Shown here piece after piece: positions 35,861 through 47,183 of a stretch of 64,000 nt of DNA. A model generated the notes under the pieces. The model was not told the DNA's origin. It ran no database searches and worked only from the letters and a program-made list of their open reading frames with translations. The stretch's first letter is position 1. Each line of letters begins with the position of its first letter. The DNA is from Caprimulgus europaeus (Eukaryota; Chordata; Aves; Caprimulgiformes; Caprimulgidae), in contig OU015525.1 in the NCBI GenBank assembly GCA_907165065.1, positions 32,852,037 to 32,916,036 of the forward strand. Reading direction: 5' to 3'. A program made the translations under genes and the position numbers.

Positions 35861-38800
35861 ATTTGGATACAAGTGTTCATTTAACAGACAAGGCATGAGT
35901 GATGCCATTCTTGAAAAAAACGCCACATTTTAAGCTAGAAGATAAAGCTGTGTTATTTTTATAGAATAGTTCTAGGATTTCAAAACACATCTTCAGCATG
36001 GTAGAGCTCCAGAAGAATGCCAAAGAAGAATTACCAGGCAGAAGTAGTGTCACATCTTCCCAGTCTGGCCAAGGAGCTGCATCCCTTCAATAGGCTTCAT
36101 CATGCACTGACTGCAGATCATATAGGCAAAGCTTATAGGTGGGAGGAAGAAGTGTTAAGAAGGGTCCTGAAGAATCAGATAAAGGAAAATAGAACCTAAA
36201 AGAAGGGTTAGGAAACAATCTGAGTGAAAATAGTGAATATACTTTTAGATAAAAAACTACTGTTGTAGAAAAGAAATATCCTTCCTGACATATGGCATGC
36301 TTTGATATATGGCTGAGTTCCAGCCTTCCTAACCTAATGAGAAAAAAACCAGAAAACCAAAACCAACAAACAATCCCCCAAACCAAATCACACCCTCTTT
36401 ATTGGCAACCTTTATTTCATACAGAAATCTTGATTTCTAGTTCCCTATAATATGTATTTAAGCTGCTGATTTAGGTATTTACTAATTATAAAATATTTAA
36501 TGTGTAGATACTAGCATAGCACATATTGCCTCCCATTTTGTATCTGTCCTTTTTGCTTTCATAGCTCCTCTCTCACTTTTTAGCAGTCTGCTGGCACTTA
36601 TATGGAAATCACTGTTAGAAAGAGACTATTCCACACCTCCTCTGCTAGTGCTACTTGACTGACATTGAGAAGTGTAGGTATGAAAGACCGATAGTCTTGC
36701 ATGTATTGTATGTTTCTCAGGTCACCCACCTCAAAACACCTATACTCAGTGTTTAAAAGAAATCCCTCTAATCTTAATCTAAAATAAAACACAATTAATA
36801 AATCCAAGTTTTTATTTTAGCAGAAGGATACAAATATAAACTTTACAATCAATATATTGAAAGTACCACACAGCAGGATTTTTTTTTTTTAAATAAATAA
36901 TTCCAGTGTGCAGTAATACAAGGCTTTCCCAAGCTGGTGGACACTCTAAGAAAGAAAGACGAGATAGTGTTATTTTTATACCAGGTGGCCATTTTTACTA
37001 TTGTCAAATACTAAATAATATCTTTTATTTAAAGAAAGTGATCCAAATCAATAGGCTACCTCATATTGACGTTGCAAAGTAACATGCAGCAGCACCAACC
37101 GTTCTGAAACATTCCAGCAGGCTTTTAACACTACCAAGAGTCTACTGGGAGCAGCCTCCCTGGCTGAGGCACATGGAGTGTGTTCTAATTTCCACTAAGC
37201 CCTGATCAATGGGAATTTATTACCACTTAGACAAATAGAAAGCCAGACTGTTTGCACAAAACTGAACCGGCTTGGATATATGGCCCACATCAGAAAGCTA
37301 CACAAATCTTAAAAGTAAAGCAAAATAGTATAACAATATGTGGATGTCTTTTTAGCCTTCCTTTTCCACAAAGGCTTTACTACTACATCCTGTGAAAATA
37401 CAGATGCTGACAGAAGAAAACTCAAATGTATTTAATGCCGTTCCAGAGTAATGTATGTATCATTGTTTCTGAACTGTAGTTCCTATTGTGCTCCATGTCA
37501 TACTCATGTGTTTACCAAATGTCAGAAACCTCCTTTACAGGCTATTAATACTATTGTGGTCCCTCCAACATGCACACAAATACACCCATTCCTCTCACCA
37601 CACACACTTTCTCAGTGTCCATCAATATGTTACAAAGTCTGCGTTTCATTACCATGTCATATGGAGTATTGATTCCTGTTCCAAGCTAAATAATGTTGTT
37701 TTTTAAAAGAACTTTTACCCTTTAAGTGGGGTTTGCTAACCGAACCACAGACTGGTAACAAAGACATACTATAGTATTTGATACCATATATACTTTGGCA
37801 AACACCAAAACCAGTAACCTAGGCAGAAATTTCAATGCTTAATTCAAGTTTTACAAACAGGAAAATTGTGCACAAGATCCAGTTACATAAATTCCATGTT
37901 AAAAAGGGAAACATTCCTAACAGACCTTTCAACATAATAAGATTCAGACCTTAGCAGTAAAGAAAATGATTACAAGTTTTATTAGGCTTCAACTAGTTTC
38001 CATACCAGATCTAAAAAGTCACCTTGCACCTATATGAAGAGGATTATTTATGTAATTATCTGTATATGTGTCCTCATCAGCCGCTGTATACAATCATTCC
38101 ATGGCATTCAGATTCAGCACAAAAACATCAAGGCCTAAGTACAAATATTATTACTATAATGGGTTTTCATTTCTAGAGGTCATCAGGGGAAGGGATTAAT
38201 TTTGCTTTCTTTATTGTACACACAGAACAGCACACAGGGTCATATTACAATGCCTCTATCTGGAAAATCACATTCAGCTGTAATGAGAAAGGCACTTCTC
38301 AAAACAATTTTACAATTTTGGGTGTATTACCTGTATTTTATTTCATTTCTATATTGCTTTCCTTTATGCACATTTATTTCAAATATCATAATATTTACAA
38401 TGATGATTTCAGGTGTCTTTTGATCTTTGGCAACCACTTGCTTTTTAAGATTCCTTTTATCAGTAGTGATATGGAAACATTTTGTATCTTTGAGTTGCTA
38501 TGGACATTTTTTTCAGAATTGTATGGAGAACTGTTAACTGTTAAATCTGTCAACCATCGTAAAGTACTCCCAAATACATTGCACTTCCTTACAGTTTCTG
38601 TATATCATACCTGAAATAGTCTCTGGCTAATAGCTTACAGACACAGCTTTATTTTCCTCTTGCTTCCTCAGAGAGCATCTTGTTATGAGGTATTATTTAA
38701 ATGAGACAACTGCACTCTTTTCTGCGTTGTAAGATCCTGATATTCTGCTATCCAAGGAACTTAAGTCTTGCTCACATCAGATGACATTGTGAAGCAGGAA

Positions 38801-41800
38801 TTGTATAGGCAGGGTGAGAGGTAGCAGGAAAGTGAACCCAAAAGATCATGTCACACAGTGTCCAGATATATACATCTGTACACAATATCTATTTAATGAG
38901 CATGAAATTAAAAGTCACATTTTAGTCAGCAACAGATGATTTTTCAATCCATTTTCAACCCATTTCAAAGCTGTGTAAGTGAAAGTTAAACTGAGCCACG
39001 ACTGTCTGCAGAATCCCAATAGGACAAGCTGAGATAAGAAAAAGAAAAAATAATTTTTTAAATAAAATGTGAAGAAAATGGAGATGGAAAGCAAAATCAG
39101 AAATTTAATAGAACCATTGAACAGAGATATAAATACTGGAACTAAAATTAAGAAAAGAAAAAATGTAATGCCTATAACATTTCTTGTTTGCCTTACAGAG
39201 ATAATTCACTTGCACAGGCAAAATTTATTCTTTTTTGTGGCTGACAAAACCTAGATTTTGCTAAAATTAGAAAACTTGTTTTCCCTAGGTTTCCTTGATA
39301 GGGGTAAAAGAAATAGAGTTTAAACTACTGGAAAAAAAGATTGACCAACCTGAAGAAGTTCACTGAGTATTCCCAGTCTTGCCATTAATATTCTTCTGAG
39401 TTGTTTTGTCTTGGCAAAGGAGCTGAGAAGCAGCAGTGTCTGGAGACATTATGATTTCAGAGGCCAAGACTATCTATAAACCTTACAAAAGCACTGGAGA
39501 ACTGCTCAGAACAACAGCATTATAGGCAAGATAAAAAACATGCTTCCTTTCCCTAATGCATGCTCTTTCTGGCTCTGCAGATTGGCAATGAACTTTTTCT
39601 CCCAGACACTGTTTTTCTGGAGCGCTGAAGACTATTTTTGGCACTTGAGGGATGCATGCGCAAGCATGCTGGCCACTGAAATTATGAGCACAACTGAAGG
39701 AATGATATGTCCTTTCCCATTCTAGCAAGGATGTCTCAGGGATGCTATTGACTCTCATGCACTGAGACTATTTCTCACTGCAACAAAGATCCATTAAAAT
39801 TACTTTTTTTTTTGGTGAGAATATAGCCAAAGAAAATTCTCATTGCTGTGTGAGAATACACACGGTGAAAGAGGTACACAAACATGCGCCCTGAAGGTAT
39901 CTGCTTTTAGTCGTAACTGTAGTTCATTCAGAACTTGCAGCCTACATATTTTTCTCTACCTTTTGACAAAATATGTAATAGAAGTACAGTTTTTTATTAA
40001 CCAAAACAGGTTTAAGATTGTGAAGGCTTTGCATGTTCCTGTGCGTAACATCCATAGGAAGGAAAAGATGGTAAAATTGCATTTTGCATTCCTGTAAACT
40101 AGGTTAAAGGCCTAAATTGTGTTCAAACTTGCACAGAATAAATCCTGACATGAAAGTTAACTGATTGCGAAGAACCTCACAATCTCTCTCTTGCTTCTTC
40201 ACCTATGTGTATTTAACATCAAGAGAAGGAACAAATAGACCAGAAGTAATAAATGTATCTTCAGAATATGCATTTTCCTTTACTGGAGTATTTATACACA
40301 ATCACACACATATGCACAGAGAAAGTATCCATATGACACCTTTCTTATTGCTTAAAATATTGTTCTTTAAAATTCAAGACAATTTTCTGAATAAATAAAA
40401 AAAAAACATTTTAGATGCTAATTGAATCAGAAAAAGAAATACAATACAAAAAAGAAATTAGTCAAGAGGTTTTTTTTTTTTTTTTTAAATGTCTTTAAAT
40501 ATATTGTTATTCCAATCCAAGGGGATTGGATTCCAGTCTTCTGGATACTCAAAAGAGCCACTTCAAATTTAACAGGTCTGATCCCACTTGACACTCCCTC
40601 TCTCTCTGAGTATAACAGCGTTCTGGCACCTGTCCTCAGCCTCACACTGAGATCCCAGACACCATCACTTTAACGCACAGAGGAACACTCTTATGGGCTG
40701 GAGGCTACTGATTCCCCAGTTGTTGATTCTTTTAAGCCAGGATCTTACTCTCCCTACTCCAGATGGTTATTATTCTTGGATGGGTTAATGGAATTTTGTC
40801 CTTTCTTAACTAGGAATTCTACACTTACTGGGGCTGGAAAGGACATTCCCATAAAGGACTTTTTATTTTATGATCAAAACAAGAAATCCCCAAAAAGTTC
40901 CTGAACGGTTCTATCTGAATAGAGCCCTATGCAAGGAAGTCTATACAGAGCAAGGCTGTGAGAATATATGATGACCCAATCCTCCTGAAACATGCTGGTT
41001 CCGGCTTCATTGGGCTACTCTGGAGGAGACATCAAGGCTAACTGGCACAGAACACCCCACACCTATACTACTAAGCTCTTTCATCCTCCAGAACAGGGTG
41101 CTGTAATAAAAGTGTCTGTTAGAGATTTTTTCTGGCTGACACCAAGTCCTGAAATACATCTGGGAATTAGTCAGCCAAAGGTAGCTGGCACAGGCCAAAA
41201 TCATGCTGAGGAACACACTAGCACTTTAATAGTAGAAAAAGTAGTATTCCAGAGCTCAGGAATGTTTCTGGGCTCTGTTTAATTTTGTCTTTTCATTAAT
41301 GAAAGTGAGCTTTGGACTAGGTCTTTAGAGTGCCACTGACATTTGAAGGATGGGAGAGGGATACAATCAATTTAAATATGCATTTGCAAATTTACAAAAT
41401 ATTATAAACATGCAAGGTAGTGCATCTATCTTCATCAGACTCTAAAGCTGTAAATACCAGATGTCATTTATAGATTAAATGATTTTCCGAAACCTAATTT
41501 TATATTAATACAAACCATTTGTCAATTCAACATGAAGGTTTCTATTTTAAACCTTCAAAAGTCATGGAATGCAAATGTTAGGGTTATTCCAGTGATTCAC
41601 TGCACAAAACATAAATTAAGGTATAAAGTGAACAGAAAAATTAGTTGGTGTTGAAACAGACCTGCTCATGACATTTTCACCTCTGCTTGTTTTTTTAAGA
41701 TTCCCCCTTTGGGGAAAATCCTTTCAAAACCCCACAGCTCCAATAGCCTGATCTCCTGCATGTGCAAAAAATTAACTGACAGTAAACAAAAAATCAGTAT

Positions 41801-44586
41801 GTGCATGAGGGCTTTGACACCTGAATTCATAAGGAAAAAAAAAAAAAATAACAGTTTAAGATTAACTTTTTCTGTTCCTATTTACCTTCAGTAGCAATAG
41901 TTTCCAAATCATGGAATGGTTAAAAACTGTGTACCTTTATCTTCATTATCACTCAAAGACTGATCCTTTCAGAAGATTCTCAAGGTAACTGGCAAGTATA
42001 ACAGGATTGTCAACAAGTATTTAAAGAAATTAAAGGAACCATAAAATGCTTAGATAAAAATAAAGTTTTAAAACATATCTGATTCTTTTTTCACCATGCT
42101 ACAAGAGGATAAGATATCACATCTGGTAATATCAAAACAAAACACTTGTATCTGATGCTAGTGTTTTCAAATTAGAAACTTTATAATGTTATTAAGTCTT
42201 TGATAAGATCTGCAAGTTTTGCCAACTTGTATTTCTCAGAATCCCTAATTTTGAGCTCCCAAAGGAATTGTCAACACCACTGGCAATTAAAAAGTAATAA
42301 CTTGGTTCAAAATGACCCTTGTCATGTTCAGTCTGCATATGTGAACCTTGACTAAGGTAAATGAACTGTCAGATATAAGGTAATGAAGGCCACCTTTGCC
42401 CCTGAAGCCATCATGGATAGTCAACTTCATGGAGTTAAGTCTTCTATTTCTCTATATTCTATGTTAAAGCAATTAAATATAGGAACCTGCCTCACTACCA
42501 GGATTTTCCTTCTTCAGTAGTCAGTATCAACACTTCAAGAACTCCCTCTTCTCTTGAGAATGACTCCTGACTTTGAAACCAGCCTAGACTATTTTTTTTT
42601 TTTCCATTTTTAACACAAAGAACTTATGTTTGAGTACAAGACAGATACATGCAAAGAGAAATGCTGACAACACTCTCCCTAGATAGGTTTCAGATATTTT
42701 TGCATACAGTGAGAGTTCTATTATAGTAGCTCCTTGACTTGAATAAACTAGCAAAATGAATCCTTTTTTTTTTTTTTTTTAAATTTTGCTAGCCTAGTTA
42801 TGGTAGGAGAAGGAAGGCAATACAGGTAAAGGTAAAGTGAAGACACAGGATAGAAAGCAGAACAAACAACAGAGTCAGCCTGATAAACATCCATGAGAGA
42901 GACCTTTTCAGCTAAGCCTTGACTGCAATAGACTTGAAGTTATGAGCAAAGTATGCATTTCTTAGTTTTGTGTGTACAGGGTAACATAGTTTCAACATTT
43001 ATAATTGCACTACTTGATGACAGGTATCAAAATCTTTTACTGAAATGTGGAGCTAAAATCTTTTATTTGTTCTCACTGAAGCTGCAGTTTGATGACATGA
43101 CTGTGTGTACTTATTGATAAATGGGATGAGGGCTCAGGACTTCAATATTTTTCTAAATAAATATAAGTTGATTCCTTTTTAGTATTAGCATATTCTAACA
43201 TTTGGAGTACTTACACAGGGCTTAGATGCCAGTAATGCATGCATTGAAGACCTAGGGTATTCTGTTGACTTTTTAAAATATGAAGCCAAGCATAACCAGG
43301 TTTTCATGGCATAGACAGATGTCTATGTGGGATATATCTTGTGGGATCACTCCAAAGGTAAAAAAATGTAAAAATCCCCCAAACCAAAACCTGAAACATA
43401 AAAGCAAGAGACAGGAGAGGCATATAAATATTTCTGCCTTGAAGAAGGAATATTTTGTATCATGTACCCTCATATATGATCTGTTCACTCTATATGAAAA
43501 CTTTTATTTTTTAAATGTCTTTATTAAAATATAATCAGAAGATGCCAATATTAAATGAAGGTCTAAACCACCACCTGCTTTAGAGAGTTATGTAAACACC
43601 TTTATATTTTCACTCATGAAAATATCAGAACAGCAGATAATAAAACCTCATTAAAGTACAATGGTTTGTATTCCATCTCAAATGACTTTCACAGTAAGAA
43701 ACTTGCCCTACTGATATCCAAGCATCAGTGGTACTTCTAAGCAGAAGGAACTATAAAATCAAATAATTCCTACAACATCATTACATCATTTATTCTCAGT
43801 TATACCTTGCAAATGATTTTAAATATTCAATTAAGCTGCATTTGAATTTTGCCAAAGATTATTTCAATTCTTATCACCTTTGGATGCCTATTCAAAATCC
43901 TTACTGCTAAGGCATTAAAGGTACCCTCCCATATAGTCACACTGACTCCAGGGTAAATGAGTCTATGACTGTTTCTCCCTCCAAGGCTCGGAATATTAAA
44001 TTAAAATCCAAAAGAAACAACAACATTGTTTTCATATAACCAGGGGCCTCTCCAAACATAAAATACATTTGCATAGTTCCAGACTCACTGAGGAGGAAGT
44101 AAGTTGTCTTATTCACATAAAAGCTGCAGTGATGTGTTCTTATATTCTGTCAAGCTACAAATCTGAAAATTTGCCTAAAGGCAAATTGGATTTTATCTAT
44201 CCATAGCATTAATATAAAACAAGTCTACATAGCTTTTTATTGATATTACAGTGTAGTTTTCTTACTTCCAAATTTAAACAGCCTTTCATCTGACAGCATA
44301 TGACAGATTTTTTGTTTCTTGCTTTATCTGTTGATTAAGTACAATATATTCAGTGGAGTTCTTACCTTTTAAAATCTTACCTGCTTCTAATTAACAGCAT
44401 TTCAACACAAAATTGCTCAAGAGTAACTAGACTGTGTTGATCCAACCCTTAAGTCATGAATTAAGTATGAATTTCAGTGGAGGGCTTTCTTTTTTTTCCT
44501 GAGTAAGGACTCAGGCAGGAGTGTTTGGGGCTTGTTTGGAAATTAATAGCTAGCAGTTTTCTTGTTCATTAGAAAAAGCTTTCTTT
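35861..44586. other. AT-rich non-coding stretch, no mobile element seen
   Basis: No gene, RNA gene or recognisable transposon in about 8.7 kb. Homopolymers at 36880-36891 (T), 40470-40486 (T), 42592-42603 (T) and 42764-42780 (T). The segment from about 40500 to 41290 is less AT-rich, with a 96-codon plus-strand open frame (40992-41282) that shows no recognisable domain. Confidence 0.5.
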
Positions 44587-45030
44587 TTAAAGTTTGCTCC
44601 ATAAAATATCTGAATCCTTCCCTATCATGGCCAATGAATTAGAAACATGTTGTAACACTGCATCATCTATATAGTTGTAAAATATATTTAATACAATCAA
44701 GAATAAATCATTGACAAATAAATTCAATAAACATGGTCTGAATACTGAGTCTTGGCGGACATCACAGTCCATTTCAGCCAAGCCAGATTCCCTGCCCTGT
44801 ACAACAAATCCGGGTGCTTTTCTTCTTAAACAGTCATGAATCTGAGTTAAGTGACTTATCCTCAAGAGTATCATAGTCTTATCTCCTCTAATCAGCATTC
44901 TAGAGTCAATCAAATCAAATGCTTCTGTGAAAATTACAAAATACAGTGCCAGTACTTTGATTCTCTCCAATGCCTGGTCACTGGCAATATTACTGTTAAA
45001 ATGCCAGATGCCAAGAAATATTCTTGGCAC
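44587..45030 (-). pseudogene. Reverse transcriptase fragment, non-CR1 LINE
   Basis: A 147-codon minus-strand frame encodes a short stretch of a non-LTR retrotransposon reverse transcriptase. Motif A survives as VIFTEAFDLID (residues about 32-42), where many LINEs have a D-F-x-K-A-F-D form. Motif B reads VRQDSVFRPCLLNLFVNDL (about 90-108), a degraded form of the usual V-x-Q-G-x-x-x-S-P-x-L-F-N-x-F-I-N-D-L pattern. Motif C is YIDDAVLQ (about 119-126), with both catalytic Asp residues kept. It differs from the CR1 RTs in this window, which have FADDTKLGG at the same place, so it belongs to another clade that I cannot assign. The spacing between motifs A and C is about that of a normal RT palm, so there is no large deletion. 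Sequence on both sides has no further RT similarity that I can see. The lack of stops in an apparently old copy is notable. Confidence 0.72.
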
Positions 45031-45598
45031 AGTCAGGAAGAAATGAAAGTCATAGATCTAAAAAACTAGGCTGAAATTCTGCCAGTTAAAGGGATAGGAA
45101 GAGAAAAAGCCAAGGTATTTTTTATTCTTTACACTTATCTACAGAAAACTAACTAAAACTAACTGAAATTACTGAAAATCAGCTCAGAAATGGGAGTTGA
45201 TTGCAACATCATGCATCACCTAGAGAGAAGTGAAATTCTTCACATCAACCCTTACTTTGGCATAGTTAAACACGAGTTCACTCTTTCTCTTTCAGAAAAT
45301 GTTTCAACATTCCTGACTGGCTGCCCTGAATGAGAAAGAACATAAATTCTCCTAACAGCTACCAGGTTTTTTTTGCCATGACTCTACTAGAGAAAGGGTG
45401 AAGGCAATGCCTTTATCTTTCTCTTTGGCTGAAATCACAATCAGATGTTTCTACTTGGTCAAACTGGGAAGAAAGGAAGGTAGAATTTTTTTTATTCCAC
45501 ACTGTAGGGAATAGGCAGACTTTAGCTCTAAATAAGAGATTTCCAAGTAACTTTTCATAGCATTTTTCATTTTTCCCTAAGTTGTAGTTTAGATTTTT
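45031..45598. other. Non-coding spacer between retroelement remnants
   Basis: AT-rich sequence with no recognised feature. It separates the non-CR1 RT fragment from the head-to-head CR1 pair. Confidence 0.6.
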
Positions 45599-45912
45599 TC
45601 ATAGAATCATAGAATGGTTTGGGCTGGAAGGGACCTTAAAGATCATCTAGCTCAAACTCCCCTGTCATGAGCAGGGACACTTTTCCACTAGACCAGATTG
45701 CTCAAAGCCTCATCCAACCTGGCCTTGAACACTTCCAGGGAGGGGGCATCCACAACTTCCTTGAGCAACCTGTTCCAGGGTCTCACCACCCTCACAGTGA
45801 AGAATTTCTTTTTAATATCTAATCTAAACCTACCCTCTTTCAGCTTAAAGCCATTTCCCTTTGTCCTGTCATTAACTGCCCTTATGAAAAGTCCTTCCCC
45901 CTTTTTATTGCA
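45599..45912 (-). mobile_element. CR1 LINE 3' fragment (subfamily like 62.6-kb copy)
   Basis: A minus-strand CR1 3' end. The left edge has the tail repeat (ATAGAATCATAGAATGG on the plus strand) and the GGGACCTTAAAGATCATCTAG block. The coding part (45688-45912) gives GEGLFIRAVNDRTKGNGFK, then a KKFFTVRV block, a WNRLLKEVVD block and a final LDEALSNLV. This matches the copy at 62.6 kb closely and differs from the EDGARLFSV / LCNLL type seen at 24, 46 and 55 kb, so it is a separate CR1 subfamily. It is 5'-truncated near 45912, only about 30 bp from the start of an opposite-strand CR1. Confidence 0.93.
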
Positions 45913-45939
45913 CATTGTACTATCTTACCCACAGAATAA

Positions 45940-47183
45940 TCACTGAAGTTCATTCTGGAGGCTATCTCTAAATATGTAGAGGAAAAGAAGGTTACCGGGA
46001 ATAGTCAACATGGATTGACTAAGGAGAAGTAATGTCTGACCAACTTGATAGCCTTCTATGACGGCATGACTGGCTGAGTGGACGAGGGGAGAGCACTGCA
46101 TGATGTCTACCTTGACTTCAGCAAGACTTTTGACACTGTCTCCCACAGCATCCTCATAGGTAAACTTAGGAAGTGTGGGTTAGATGGAGGGGCAGTGAGA
46201 TGGGTGAGGAACTGGCTCAATGGCAGAGCTCAGGGGGTTTTAATCAGCAGTGCACAGTCTAGTTGGAGGCCTGTGGTTAGTGGTGTTCCTCAAGGGTCAG
46301 TACTTGGTCCAGTCCTAGTCAATATATTCATCAGTGACGTGGACGAAGGGACTGAGTATACCACCAGCAAGTTTGCTGATGACACTAAACTGGGAGGAAT
46401 GGCTGACACACTGGAAGGCAAGGAGGGCAAGTGTAGGGTCCTGCACGTGGGGAGGAATAATCCCAGGCACCAGTACAGGTTGCGGGTTGACCTGCTGGAA
46501 AGCAGCCCTGCAGAGAAGGACTTTGGAGTCCTGGTCAATGACCAGTTGACCATGAGCCAGCAGTGTGCCCTTGTGACCAAGAAGGCTGATGGTATCCTGG
46601 GTTATGTTAAGAGTGTGACCAGCAGGCTGAGGGAGGTTCTCTTCCCCTTCTACTTTGCCGTGGTGAGGATGCATCTGGAATATTGTGTCCAGTTCTGGGC
46701 CCCGCAGTTCAAGAGAGATAGGGAGCTTCTGGAGAGAGTCCAGTGGAGGGCTACAAAGATGATTAAGGGGCTGGAGCATCTTTCAGATGAGGAAAGACTG
46801 AGAGAGCTGGGTCTGTTCAGCCTAGAAGAGAGTGAGAAGGAATCTTATTAACATTTATAAATATCTAAAGGGTGGGTGTCAAGAGGATGGGGCCAGACTC
46901 TTTTCAGTGGTGGCCAGCAATAGGACAAGGGGCAATGGGTACAAACTGGAACACAGGAGGTTCCGCTTAAACATGAGGACAAATTTCTTTATTGTGAGGG
47001 TGACAGAGCACTGGAACAGGCTGCCCAGAGAGGCTGTGAAGTCTCCTTCTCTAGAGAGATTCAAAACTTGCCTGGATGTGATCCTGTGCAATCTGCTCTA
47101 GGTGAACCTGCTCTGGCAGGGGAGTTGAACTAGATGATCTCCAGAGGTCCCTTCTGACCACTACCATGCTCTAATTCTGTGAT
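45940..47183 (+). mobile_element. CR1 LINE, 1.24 kb, 5'-truncated
   Basis: A plus-strand CR1 starting inside the RT region (similarity begins near 45940) and ending in the CR1 tail (ATTCTGTGATCC) at about 47183. It is preceded by the CTGGCAGGGGAGTTGAACTAGATGATCTCCAG region, matched as two shorter blocks to the other copies. It carries the RT core and the C-terminal block with one clear frameshift near 46835. It lies head to head with the CR1 at 45599-45912. Both copies keep their own 3' tails, so the pair results from two separate insertions rather than from an inversion inside one insertion event. Confidence 0.96.
46078..47101 (+). pseudogene. CR1 ORF2 reverse transcriptase remnant
   Basis: The plus-strand frame 46078-46851 encodes RT motif A ([14 protein letters not shown], residues 11-24), motif B ([12 protein letters not shown], 69-80) and the catalytic FADD (99-102). 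Straight after ADTLEG (about residue 114) the text jumps to [13 protein letters not shown]. About 25-30 codons that separate these blocks in the 24-kb copy are missing, and the frame is kept, so this is an in-frame deletion. The frame then closes near 46851 after [12 protein letters not shown] frameshift at about 46830-46850 moves the C-terminal block ([16 protein letters not shown] to VILCNLL) to another frame ending at 47101. Not functional. Confidence 0.94.

Noticed and set aside
45599..47183. Head-to-head CR1 pair as a single insertion with a 5' inversion
   Set aside because: Both arms carry their own 3' tails and belong to different subfamilies, which a single event with internal inversion would not give.
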